From Pseudomonadota bacterium (lineage in GTDB: Bacteria; Pseudomonadota; Gammaproteobacteria; Pseudomonadales; UBA5518): a DNA stretch of 16,139 nucleotides. The notes beneath the pieces were generated by a model, which saw only the letters and a list, made by a program, of their open reading frames with translations, searched no databases and was not told the origin of the DNA. The DNA lies in the NCBI GenBank assembly GCA_963204845.1, contig CAUJIL010000084.1, positions 1 to 16,139 on the forward strand. The letters are read 5' to 3'. Below, piece after piece: positions 7,826-14,531 of this stretch. Both the position numbers and the translations under genes were made by a program. Positions within the stretch are counted from its first letter, which is position 1. Each line of letters starts with the position of its first letter.

Positions 7826-8995
7826 TCACGCGCCGAGGATGGCCACGCATCCGTCACCGAAATCGCCGAAGCCGGTCACCACGCCGATGCGCGCACCGCG
7901 CACCTGACGTGCGCCGGCATCGCCGCGCAACTGGCGCACGGCCTCGACGTAGTGATTCATGCCGAGGATGTGCGCCTCGGACAGCAGGCCGCCGTGCGTG
8001 TTCACCGGCAAGTCGCCACCGGGTTCGATGCGGCCTCCGGAGACGAAGTCACCGCCCTCCCCGCGCCGGCAGAAACCCATCTCCTCGAGCTGCTGGATCA
8101 CCTGGAACGTGAACGGGTCGTAGATCTCGGCGAAATCCACGTCGGCGGGCCGGATTCCGGCCATGCCGAAGGCACGCGGCGCGGCATCGGTGACACCCAG
8201 ATGGAACACGTCGCGGCGTGTCACGATGTCGTCGGCCGGGAACGGCTGGCCCTGCGCGATGCCGAGCAGCGTGACCGGCTTGCCCGGCAGGTCACGCGCG
8301 CGTTCGCGCGTGGTCACCACGAACGCACAGCCGCCGTCGGCCTCCAGCGAACAGTCGTAGAGCCGGTACGGATCGGCGATGATCGGCGCGTCCAGGTAGG
8401 TCTGCAGGTCGAGTGGCTTGTCCCGCAGCAGCGCGTTCGGATTCAGCGCCGCGTGCTTTCGTTGCGCGACCGCGACCGCACCCAGCTGCTCGGCACGCGT
8501 GCCGAACTCCATCATGTGCAGGCGCGCCATCATCGAGAACCACTGCACCGGCGCGGTCAGTCCGTGCGGGAAGTAGTAGTCGCGCGCGTTCATGCCACCG
8601 GACATCGTCTTCGGGTCCTGGACCACGATCTGGCGCACGCGCTTGCCCGAAAACCCGTACCAGCCACCGGTGACCAGGCAGTACTTCGCCAGCCCGCCAC
8701 GCAGCGCATTGGCAGCGTTGGCCAGCGAGGCGCCGGGCCCGGCACCGCCCACGTGCGAGGTCGCCTGGTACGCGAGGTCGCGCACGCCCAGGTTGACCGC
8801 GAACTCCTCGGCGATGCTGAGACCGTAGAACGGCAGGATGGCGTCGATGTCGGCATTGCGCAGCCCGGCGTCGCGGATGGCCGCCTCGGCGGCCTGCAGT
8901 TCGACGCGCAACGGCAGCGTCGCGTCCGGCACGCCGCGCGTGAACGGCGTCTGGCCGATGCCGACGATGCAGATCTCCTGCGACTGTGGACTCAT
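7826..8995 (-). CDS. Thiolase-fold protein without nucleophilic cysteine (Ltp2/SCP2-thiolase-like)
   Basis: This 389-residue member of the thiolase superfamily belongs to the lipid-transfer/SCP2-thiolase branch. Where thiolases carry the acyl-accepting Cys (CGSG), it reads GGAGPGAS at about 83-90, so it cannot run the normal ping-pong thiolysis with that residue. The C-terminal region keeps NTHGG at 332-336 and a His at 342 in SEAHILG near the place of the catalytic His. FAEIYDPF earlier contains a Tyr that is conserved in the branch. Ltp2 of steroid-degrading actinobacteria also lacks the Cys and, in complex with a DUF35 protein, cleaves a 17-hydroxy C22 steroid CoA ester by retro-aldol. The DUF35 gene directly downstream makes the same reaction type the best guess. 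ATG at 8995 follows AGGAG by eight bases; the in-frame GTG at 9004 overlaps that site. Confidence 0.87.
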   Translation of the reverse strand: MSPQSQEICIVGIGQTPFTRGVPDATLPLRVELQAAEAAIRDAGLRNADIDAILPFYGLSIAEEFAVNLGVRDLAYQATSHVGGAGPGASLANAANALRGGLAKYCLVTGGWYGFSGKRVRQIVVQDPKTMSGGMNARDYYFPHGLTAPVQWFSMMARLHMMEFGTRAEQLGAVAVAQRKHAALNPNALLRDKPLDLQTYLDAPIIADPYRLYDCSLEADGGCAFVVTTRERARDLPGKPVTLLGIAQGQPFPADDIVTRRDVFHLGVTDAAPRAFGMAGIRPADVDFAEIYDPFTFQVIQQLEEMGFCRRGEGGDFVSGGRIEPGGDLPVNTHGGLLSEAHILGMNHYVEAVRQLRGDAGARQVRGARIGVVTGFGDFGDGCVAILGA

Positions 8996-9049
8996 CGGTA
9001 GCACTCCTGCGGATATCTCTCTGCGGCGGGGTCGATCACGGGGCGGCGT

Positions 9050-9532
9050 TCAGCTGGGGATCTGCCACATCGGTGTCTTTGCCCAACCCTCTTCGTACGG
9101 CGTGTAGTAACGGAACCCGACCTTGAGCGATGCGATGCGCCACTCGCCGTCGACGCGGCGGAACACGTCCTCGTAGACCCCCATCGCCCACACCGCCTGG
9201 TTGTGCGGCTGGATCACCGTCTGCGCGGTCAGGTACCAGCTGCCGCGCGCGGTGTCGCCGTCGATCTCGACGATCGGGTTGTGCACCATGTGGGCGTTGA
9301 AGCTGGTCGCGGGTCCGACCAGGTTGCGGAAGAACCCGTCCATGATGCCGGAGCGCCCCTCGTAGCAGCCGAAAAAGCCGTAATCGCAGCGCGCATCCTC
9401 GGTCCACAAGCGCTCGAGCGCGTCCCAGTCGCCGGCATCGACGTGGCGGCAGTAGCGGTGCTTCAGTTGCTTCACTGCCTCGATGTCGAGCAGCAGACGG
9501 ATGGCGGCGGTGTCGTCGACGGGCTGCTTCAC
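9050..9532 (-). CDS. NTF2-like/SnoaL-fold protein
   Basis: This 160-residue protein has an NTF2-like cone fold of the SnoaL_4 type. It begins with helices containing AVKQLKHRYCRHVDAGDWDALERLW, the usual start of this family, and continues with beta strands from VHNPIVEIDGDTARGSW to the end. Relatives include polyketide cyclases, dehydratases and, more distantly, ketosteroid isomerase, but I cannot place the isomerase catalytic residues with confidence and do not name a reaction. The start is GTG with AGGAGG (9538-9543) five bases upstream. It is the first gene of the five-gene operon and directly follows the promoter and palindrome in the 95-base gap before it. The thiolase-fold gene starts 54 bases after its stop. 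In steroid and terpenoid clusters such proteins are common accessory enzymes. Confidence 0.84.
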   Translation of the reverse strand: MKQPVDDTAAIRLLLDIEAVKQLKHRYCRHVDAGDWDALERLWTEDARCDYGFFGCYEGRSGIMDGFFRNLVGPATSFNAHMVHNPIVEIDGDTARGSWYLTAQTVIQPHNQAVWAMGVYEDVFRRVDGEWRIASLKVGFRYYTPYEEGWAKTPMWQIPS

Positions 9533-9549
9533 TGGAGCCTCCTGATCGT

Positions 9550-9563
9550 CCTTATTGGTAAGG
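9550..9563. promoter_or_regulatory. Candidate operator palindrome
   Basis: The sequence CCTTATTGGTAAGG has perfect five-base arms (CCTTA and TAAGG) around TTGG. It lies between the expected transcription start of the promoter at 9581-9610 and the ribosome site of the SnoaL gene, a place where a bound repressor would block elongation. The divergent MarR regulator at 11478 is the obvious local candidate, but nothing in the sequence proves it. A partial copy (CCTTACGATCAA) is found at about 11434 before that regulator. Confidence 0.45.
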
Positions 9564-9580
9564 CTTCATTACTAGACGCC

Positions 9581-9610
9581 ATCCTATGGTGGCGCGCAGC
9601 GGGTTGTCAA
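9581..9610 (-). promoter_or_regulatory. Sigma-70-type promoter of the SnoaL-to-thioredoxin operon
   Basis: Read on the minus strand there is a perfect -35 box TTGACA (9605-9610), an 18-base spacer and a -10 box TAGGAT (9581-9586, four of six consensus bases). The expected start point is near 9574, leaving a leader of about 40 bases with the palindrome inside it. The region is visibly richer in A and T than its surroundings. It separates the KstD-like gene from the operon and suggests that the five genes can be expressed independently of it. Confidence 0.6.
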
Positions 9611-9627
9611 CGACCGCCACCCGGCAA

Positions 9628-11340
9628 TCAGCCGGCGCGGGCGCGCGCGATCGCGTCCCGCGCCGCGACGAAGCCGAAGGTGGTCGCCGGCCCCAGCGTC
9701 GAACCCGCTCCGGGATAGGTGCGCCCCATCACCGGCGCCGAGCAGTTGCCCGCCGCATACAGACCCGGAATCGCCTCGCGCGAGGCATCGAGGACGCGCG
9801 CGTGCTCGTCGACACTTAGTCCGCCCTTGGTACCCAGTTCACCGGGCCAGACCTCGAAGCCATAGAACGGCGGCTTCGCTATCAGCGCCAGGCAGGGATT
9901 CGGCGTCACGGACTTGTCGCCGAAGAAACGGTCGAAGGCGTTCTCGCCACGGTGGAACTCCTCGTCCACGCCGCTTTCCGCGTAGCGGTTCATGCGCTCC
10001 ACGGTCGCGCGCAGGCCGCCGGCGTCGATGCCGAGCAGCGCCGCGAGTTCGTCGAGCGTGCCGGCCTTGCGGATGAAGCGCCGCCGGATCTCGCCGCGCA
10101 CCATCCAGTCCGGTTGCTGGGCACCGGGCAGCAGCGGACCGCAGGGGTACTTGCGACGGAAGTCGGCGTCGAACACCAGGTAGGCCGGAATGCACGGGGA
10201 GTCATCGCGGTGGTTCGCGTACATCGCCTTGACGACGTCGTTGTAGGCGGCGGTCTCCCTGACGAAACGCTTGCCCAGCCGGTTCACGATCACGCCGCCC
10301 GGCAGCGATTTCTCGATCACCAGCATGCGCGCGCGCTCCTCGCCGGGGACCACCACGGTCGGACCCCACCACGCCTCGTCCATCAGTTCGAGCGCGGCGC
10401 CCGCCGCGCTCGCCATCGCGATCGCATCCCCGGTCGAATACGGGTTGCCGCAACTCCACTCCGCGCGCGTCGGCTGCGGCAGGAAGCGCTCGCGCAGCGC
10501 CTGGTTGTTGTCGAAGCCGCCGGTGGCGAGCAGCACCCCGAAGCGCGCGTGCACCGTGCAGTGCACGCCGCCACGCTCGATCACCGCGCCGCGGACGCGC
10601 CCGCTCTCGACCAGCAACTCCCGGGCAGGCGCGTTCAGCCACAACGGGACGCCGCGATCGGCGAGCGAGAGCCGCAGCGCGCCGATCAGCGCGTTGCCCA
10701 TCGCGCAGCGCCGGTCACGCGGCGATCTGAGCCGCCACGCCACGTCGCCCAGGTACTCGCCCAGACGGCGCGCGAACAGCGTCATCCAGCCGGGAGAGCG
10801 GGTCAGGAAGGCCTGCGCCTCCGAGATCACCAGCGATATGCGGTTCATCACGAGTTCCTGCGGCGCCGTCTCGCGCATCGCGAGGAACTCGCTTTCCTCC
10901 AACTGGCGGGCATCGAAGGCCGACGCCTCGAGGCAACGGCCGCCCTCCTTGGCTCCCGGCACGTGCTGGTAGTAATCGGCGTAGTCAGGGACGATGTGCA
11001 TGCGCAGACGGGTTCGCTCGCACAGGTAGCGTACGGCCTGCGGCGCATTGTCCAGGTACGCACGCATGCGCGCCTCGGGCACGTCCGCGCCCACGCAGCC
11101 CCGCATGTACTCCCAGGCTTCCTCGGGCGTGTCGGCAAATCCCGCCGCCGCCATCAGGTGGTTGTTCGGCACCCACAGGCCCCCGCCCGACATCGCCGAC
11201 GATCCGCCGTAACGCGGACTCTTCTCGACCACCAGCACGCGCGCGCCGAGGTCGTGCGCGACGATCGCGCCCGCCAGCGCGGCCGCGCCACTGCCCACCA
11301 CCAGGAAATCGACCTCGGTTTCAGCTTCGCATCTGTCCAT
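9628..11340 (-). CDS. 3-ketosteroid delta1-dehydrogenase-like FAD flavoprotein
   Basis: This 570-residue flavoprotein of the KstD/fumarate-reductase family would introduce a C1-C2 double bond in the A ring of 3-ketosteroids, or desaturate a related cyclic ketone. The FAD dinucleotide fold is at the N-terminus (VVGSGAAALAG, about 14-24), with Glu-Lys and GGSSAMSGGG following. The second FAD segment near the end holds GLYAAGNCSAPVMGRTYPGAG. Tyr542 and Gly546 in TYPGAG match Tyr487 and Gly491 of Rhodococcus erythropolis KSTD1, which bind the C3 carbonyl. A Tyr-rich segment YADYY at 120-124 matches the region of its Tyr119. LGTKGG is also typical of KstD. ATG at 11340 has GGGAGA seven bases upstream; the longer frame to 11445 lacks family similarity. 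The next gene downstream has its own promoter. A general cyclic-ketone dehydrogenase is the alternative. Confidence 0.82.
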   Translation of the reverse strand: MDRCEAETEVDFLVVGSGAAALAGAIVAHDLGARVLVVEKSPRYGGSSAMSGGGLWVPNNHLMAAAGFADTPEEAWEYMRGCVGADVPEARMRAYLDNAPQAVRYLCERTRLRMHIVPDYADYYQHVPGAKEGGRCLEASAFDARQLEESEFLAMRETAPQELVMNRISLVISEAQAFLTRSPGWMTLFARRLGEYLGDVAWRLRSPRDRRCAMGNALIGALRLSLADRGVPLWLNAPARELLVESGRVRGAVIERGGVHCTVHARFGVLLATGGFDNNQALRERFLPQPTRAEWSCGNPYSTGDAIAMASAAGAALELMDEAWWGPTVVVPGEERARMLVIEKSLPGGVIVNRLGKRFVRETAAYNDVVKAMYANHRDDSPCIPAYLVFDADFRRKYPCGPLLPGAQQPDWMVRGEIRRRFIRKAGTLDELAALLGIDAGGLRATVERMNRYAESGVDEEFHRGENAFDRFFGDKSVTPNPCLALIAKPPFYGFEVWPGELGTKGGLSVDEHARVLDASREAIPGLYAAGNCSAPVMGRTYPGAGSTLGPATTFGFVAARDAIARARAG

Positions 11341-11477
11341 CACTGGCTCTCCCGCCACCGCCCCGCAACGCACCGCCAACTCACCTTGATTCGACAGCGG
11401 CAGCATTCCGGGATTCCGTTGGCCGTCAGCATGCCTTACGATCAACTCCCGTTCATCCCCGATGCCGAACCGCCACC
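11341..11477. promoter_or_regulatory. Divergent intergenic region between KstD-like and MarR genes
   Basis: These 137 bases must hold the promoters of both divergent genes, but I find no convincing pair of -35 and -10 boxes on either strand. Two small signals are visible: a direct repeat ATTCCG-GG-ATTCCG at 11405-11418, and CCTTACGATCAA at about 11434, which shares its first six bases with the palindrome before the SnoaL gene. A MarR protein typically regulates the gene it faces, so an operator here is expected. Confidence 0.4.
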
Positions 11478-11948
11478 ATGCCCAACTCCGACCTCGAACA
11501 GCAGGATCTGGACCACTACCGTCGCAACAACATCGGCCAGTCGCTGCTCGACGTCGCGAAGGACTTCCAGCGTTCTGCGTTGAAGAGCTTTTCCGCCAAG
11601 GGGCACCGGCAGTTGCAGGCCGCCCACCAGGCGGTCCTGTCCTCGCTGAACCTCGAGGGCACCCGCCTCACCGAACTCGCTGCCCGCGCCTCGATGACCA
11701 AACAGGCCATGGGGCAGCTGGTCGACGAGGTGGAACGGCTCGGGTACGTCGAGCGCATTCCCGACCCCACCGACGGCCGCGCCAAGATCGTGCGCTTCAC
11801 GCGCAAGGGGCGACTGCTGATCAAGACTGGTACCGACATCGGCGAGAACATCCAGGCCCGCTACGCCAGGTTGATCGGCGAAAAGAAGATGGCACAGTTG
11901 CGCGAGCTGCTCGAGGAACTGCACCACCGCATCAAACACCCCTCGTAG
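11478..11948 (+). CDS. MarR-family transcriptional regulator
   Basis: This 156-residue winged-helix DNA-binding protein of the MarR family is usually a dimeric repressor released by an aromatic or acyl-CoA ligand. The helix-turn-helix occupies about 63-85 (TELAARASMTKQAMGQLVDEV), followed by LGYVERIPDPTDGRAKIVRFT, the wing with the conserved Asp-x-Arg-type motif. Helices at both ends (about 12-40 and 120-154) would form the dimer interface. It is divergent from the KstD-like gene, and the most likely targets are that gene and the SnoaL operon (inference). The ATG has no strong Shine-Dalgarno sequence, which suggests low expression. The TAG stop is formed by the GTAG head of the first unit of REP cluster 2. 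Confidence 0.9.
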   Translation: MPNSDLEQQDLDHYRRNNIGQSLLDVAKDFQRSALKSFSAKGHRQLQAAHQAVLSSLNLEGTRLTELAARASMTKQAMGQLVDEVERLGYVERIPDPTDGRAKIVRFTRKGRLLIKTGTDIGENIQARYARLIGEKKMAQLRELLEELHHRIKHPS

Positions 11949-12099
11949 GTTCGGCCTGTGACCGAACCTGTCCGGGCACAGCCCGGACCTACGGTCGAGC
12001 ATTCCCCGTAGGTTCGGCCTGTGGCCGAACAATGCCATGCCCGCGAACCTGCCCGGGCATAGCCCGGACCACGATCTGTCCGGGCACAGCCCGGACCTA
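11945..12099. repeat. REP palindrome cluster 2 (reverse orientation of cluster 1)
   Basis: Five palindromes of the same two types as cluster 1 lie here. TTCGGCC type with GTAG to the left: 11950-11966 (one mismatch in the arm) and 12013-12029. CCGGGC type with CTAC to the right: 11971-11987 and 12079-12095, with a diverged copy at 12052-12068. The order of types is the reverse complement of cluster 1: there the CCGGGC type points forward, here the TTCGGCC type does. The cluster fills the gap between the convergent MarR and nitronate monooxygenase-like genes, and its outermost GTAG heads provide the stop codons of both. It may act as a two-way terminator. Confidence 0.88.
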
Positions 12100-13203
12100 C
12101 GCGTCGTCGCTGCCGTAGAGTTCGTCGAACACCGCGTACGCTTCGTCGACCATGTCGGAGACGATCTTGCGCGCCGGTTTCATCTCGTTGACGAAACCCA
12201 CGCCCTGGCCGGCCGCCTCGGTCATGAACTCCTTGATGCCCCAGTCGAACGCCGACTGCTTCATCTTGCCGAACAGCATCAGCTGGTACGGCGCCGGCGC
12301 GGGCTTGGGCGCATCGGGGCGCGCCCACTCCTCGTGCCACTTGCTGTTCAGCGTGCGCATCGTGAAGCCGGACACGCAGGCGGAGAACGAGGTGTCGTCA
12401 CTGGTCGCCTCGATCAGCCGCTCCTTCATCCGCATGTCGACATCGCTCTCGCGGCTGGCCAGCCACAGCGTGCCGGTCCACACGCCCGCCGCGCCGAGCG
12501 CGATGGCGCCGGCCAGGTGCCGGCCGGTGGTCACGCCGCCGGCAGCGATCACGGGCCGGTCCCCGGCGATCGCGCGCACCTGCGGCACGATCGAGAAGGT
12601 GCCCACGTTTCCGGTGTGACCCGCGGCGTCCATGCCCTGCGCGACGATCACGTCCACGCCCGCCTCGAGTTCGCGCTTCGCCTGGCGCTGCTTGCCGACC
12701 AGCCCCCAGACCTGCATGCCGCGCTCGTGCGCCGCCTTCACGAAGAAATCGGGGTTGCCCAGGCCCGAGGCCACTACCGGCACGCGCTCGTCGAGCACGA
12801 CCTCGAGTTGCTTGCGCGGCGTCTCCTTCTCGATCCAGCCGAGGTCCCAGATCTCCGGCCGGCGCTTGGGCTCCGGAATGTTGTAACGACGCGCGATGTC
12901 GTCGGCGAAGGCCTGCTGCTCCGCGGGAATCCCCGCCAGCAGTTCCTCGGTGGTCGCCGAGGCCGGCACCGATGCGGGGAACACCAGGTCGACACCGAAG
13001 GGCTTGTCACCGATGCGCTCGCGCAGCCAGCGGATGTTGGCCGCGATCTGGTCGGGGGTCGACTGCGTCTGGCCCAGGACCGCAAAGGCGCCCGCGTTGA
13101 TGACGGCCGCCGCCACGTCCTTGCAGTGCGTGAAGGCGACGATCGGGTACTCGATGCCGAGCGATTCGCACAGTTTGGTTCGCAATGGGTCTTTTCTGGC
13201 CAA
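12097..13203 (-). CDS. Nitronate monooxygenase-like FMN TIM-barrel protein
   Basis: This 368-residue FMN protein of the 2-nitropropane dioxygenase/nitronate monooxygenase family has a TIM-barrel fold. The N-terminus LGIEYPIVAF is the family start. The motif AQGMDAAGHTGN carries His196, matching the catalytic His of nitronate monooxygenases, and AAGGVTTG at about 220-227 is the phosphate-binding loop for FMN. The segment between strands (about 80-135) is longer than in the model enzymes. Many family members are not true nitronate oxidases; some act as quinone or enoyl reductases, so the substrate is open. The start is TTG at 13203, chosen because GGGAGG (13213-13218) precedes it by nine bases and the family sequence begins there; the frame continues upstream without similarity. 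Its TAG stop falls in REP cluster 2. It is divergent from the CaiB genes. Confidence 0.85.
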   Translation of the reverse strand: MARKDPLRTKLCESLGIEYPIVAFTHCKDVAAAVINAGAFAVLGQTQSTPDQIAANIRWLRERIGDKPFGVDLVFPASVPASATTEELLAGIPAEQQAFADDIARRYNIPEPKRRPEIWDLGWIEKETPRKQLEVVLDERVPVVASGLGNPDFFVKAAHERGMQVWGLVGKQRQAKRELEAGVDVIVAQGMDAAGHTGNVGTFSIVPQVRAIAGDRPVIAAGGVTTGRHLAGAIALGAAGVWTGTLWLASRESDVDMRMKERLIEATSDDTSFSACVSGFTMRTLNSKWHEEWARPDAPKPAPAPYQLMLFGKMKQSAFDWGIKEFMTEAAGQGVGFVNEMKPARKIVSDMVDEAYAVFDELYGSDDA

Positions 13204-13346
13204 GGTCGGAATCCTCCCGAATGAATGCTTGATCGCCAAGGTGCCGGTGCACCGCTTTATGGTCAGGGCGCTTGACAGTATTTCACGATCGACCGACGAT
13301 GACAACGGCTGCGCGATCGGGCGCGGCCTGCCGGCGGAGGATGTGG
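13204..13346. promoter_or_regulatory. Divergent region upstream of NMO-like and racemase genes
   Basis: These 143 bases separate two divergent start codons and should hold both promoters. On the plus strand a perfect -35 box TTGACA lies at 13272-13277, but the -10 position (13295-13300, GACGAT) matches poorly, so the promoter is uncertain. On the minus strand I see only an AT-rich CATAAAG near 13255. The ribosome sites of both genes are strong. No clear palindrome was noticed. Confidence 0.3.
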
Positions 13347-14507
13347 ATGAGGGCTCTGGACAAACTGCGGGTGGTGGACCTGTCGCGCCATGCGCCTGGT
13401 CCCTACGCGACGATGCTGCTCGCCGACCTCGGCGCCGACGTCATCTGCATCGAACAGCCCCCGGGCCAGGGTCGGCGCGTCGACGACGAGCTCGGGGTCG
13501 ACCGCCGGGCCAAGCTGCACAATCCGGTCGGACGCAACAAGCGCTCGCTAGCGCTCGACCTGAAGCGCCCCGCCGCGCTCGACGCGTTCCTGCGCCTCGC
13601 ACGCACGGCCGATGTCGTCGTCGAGGGCTTCCGGCCCGGCGTCGCGGCGCGTCTGGGGGTCGATTACGAGAGCGTGCGGGCGCTGAATCCGGACGTGATC
13701 TACTGCTCGGTGAGCGGCTACGGCCAGGACGGACCGTACCGCAACCACGTGGGGCACGACCTGAACTACATCAGCATCGCCGGCATCATGGGACTCACCG
13801 GCAACCGCGGCGGCGCGCCGGTGATCCCGCCGAACGTGATCGGCGACTACGCCGCCGGCGGGCTGTTCGCCGCGTTCTCGATCCTCGCCGCGGTGGTCGC
13901 ACGCGCCAACGGCGCACCCGGGCAGTACATCGACATGGCAATGAGCGACGGTGCGCTGTCGCTGGCGAACCTCGCGGTGTGCGATTACCTGAGCAGCGGC
14001 GTCCCGCCGCGTCCGGGCGAGTACTTCCTGCTCGGCGGCCTGCCCTGCTACAACGTCTACCAGTGCGCCGACGGCAAATGGCTCAGCGTGGCGTGCATGG
14101 AACCGTGGTTCTGGGAACGGCTGTGCCGGCGCCTGGACTGCCCGCAGTTCATCGCCACCCAGTTCGACCCCGCGAACGCGGAGCCGATGTTCGCGCACCT
14201 GCGGGCGGCCTTCCGCACGCGCCCCCGCGATGCGTGGTTCGCCGAGCTGGCGGCCGACGAGATCTGCGCCACGCCGGTCTACGGCATCGAAGAGGCGATC
14301 CGTGACCCGCACAACCTCGCCCGCGGCATGCTGGTCGAACTCGAGGATCCGCAGTGCGGGCGCGTCACGCAGGTCGGCGTGGCGCCGAAGTTCTCGGCCA
14401 CGCCGGGCAGTGTGCGCACGCTGGCGCCGACGCCCGGGCAGCATACGGTGGAGGTCCTGCGGGAGATCGGCTATGAAGATCACGAAATCGCCGGCCTCGG
14501 CGCCTGA
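13347..14507 (+). CDS. CaiB/BaiF family protein, probable alpha-methylacyl-CoA racemase
   Basis: This 386-residue member of the class III CoA-transferase family groups by motif with alpha-methylacyl-CoA racemases. GHDLNYIS contains His137 and VIGDYAAGG contains Asp167, matching His126 and Asp156 of the Mycobacterium tuberculosis racemase MCR. CMEPWF contains Glu252, matching Glu241. With all three present the likely reaction is R/S inversion at the 2-methyl carbon of a branched acyl-CoA, as needed before oxidation of sterol or isoprenoid side chains. It also keeps Asp201 in AMSDGA near the transferase Asp, so a CoA-transferase role is the alternative. ATG at 13347 has GGAGG six bases upstream; the ATG at 13341 abuts that site. 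It is first of three CaiB-like genes, 24 bases before the next, and divergent from the NMO-like gene. Confidence 0.84.
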   Translation: MRALDKLRVVDLSRHAPGPYATMLLADLGADVICIEQPPGQGRRVDDELGVDRRAKLHNPVGRNKRSLALDLKRPAALDAFLRLARTADVVVEGFRPGVAARLGVDYESVRALNPDVIYCSVSGYGQDGPYRNHVGHDLNYISIAGIMGLTGNRGGAPVIPPNVIGDYAAGGLFAAFSILAAVVARANGAPGQYIDMAMSDGALSLANLAVCDYLSSGVPPRPGEYFLLGGLPCYNVYQCADGKWLSVACMEPWFWERLCRRLDCPQFIATQFDPANAEPMFAHLRAAFRTRPRDAWFAELAADEICATPVYGIEEAIRDPHNLARGMLVELEDPQCGRVTQVGVAPKFSATPGSVRTLAPTPGQHTVEVLREIGYEDHEIAGLGA

Positions 14508-14531
14508 ACGCCGCCACGACGGGAACACGCC

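Noticed and set aside
7808..9001. 397-codon plus-strand frame
   Set aside because: It is the mirror of the thiolase-fold gene and nothing in it is recognisable.
9050..9532. Naming the SnoaL-fold protein a ketosteroid isomerase
   Set aside because: The fold and context fit, but the catalytic Tyr/Asp set could not be placed with confidence by eye.
9952..11583. 543-codon plus-strand frame
   Set aside because: It is antisense to the KstD-like flavoprotein and runs into the MarR gene in another frame; it is rich in Arg and His and has no family features.
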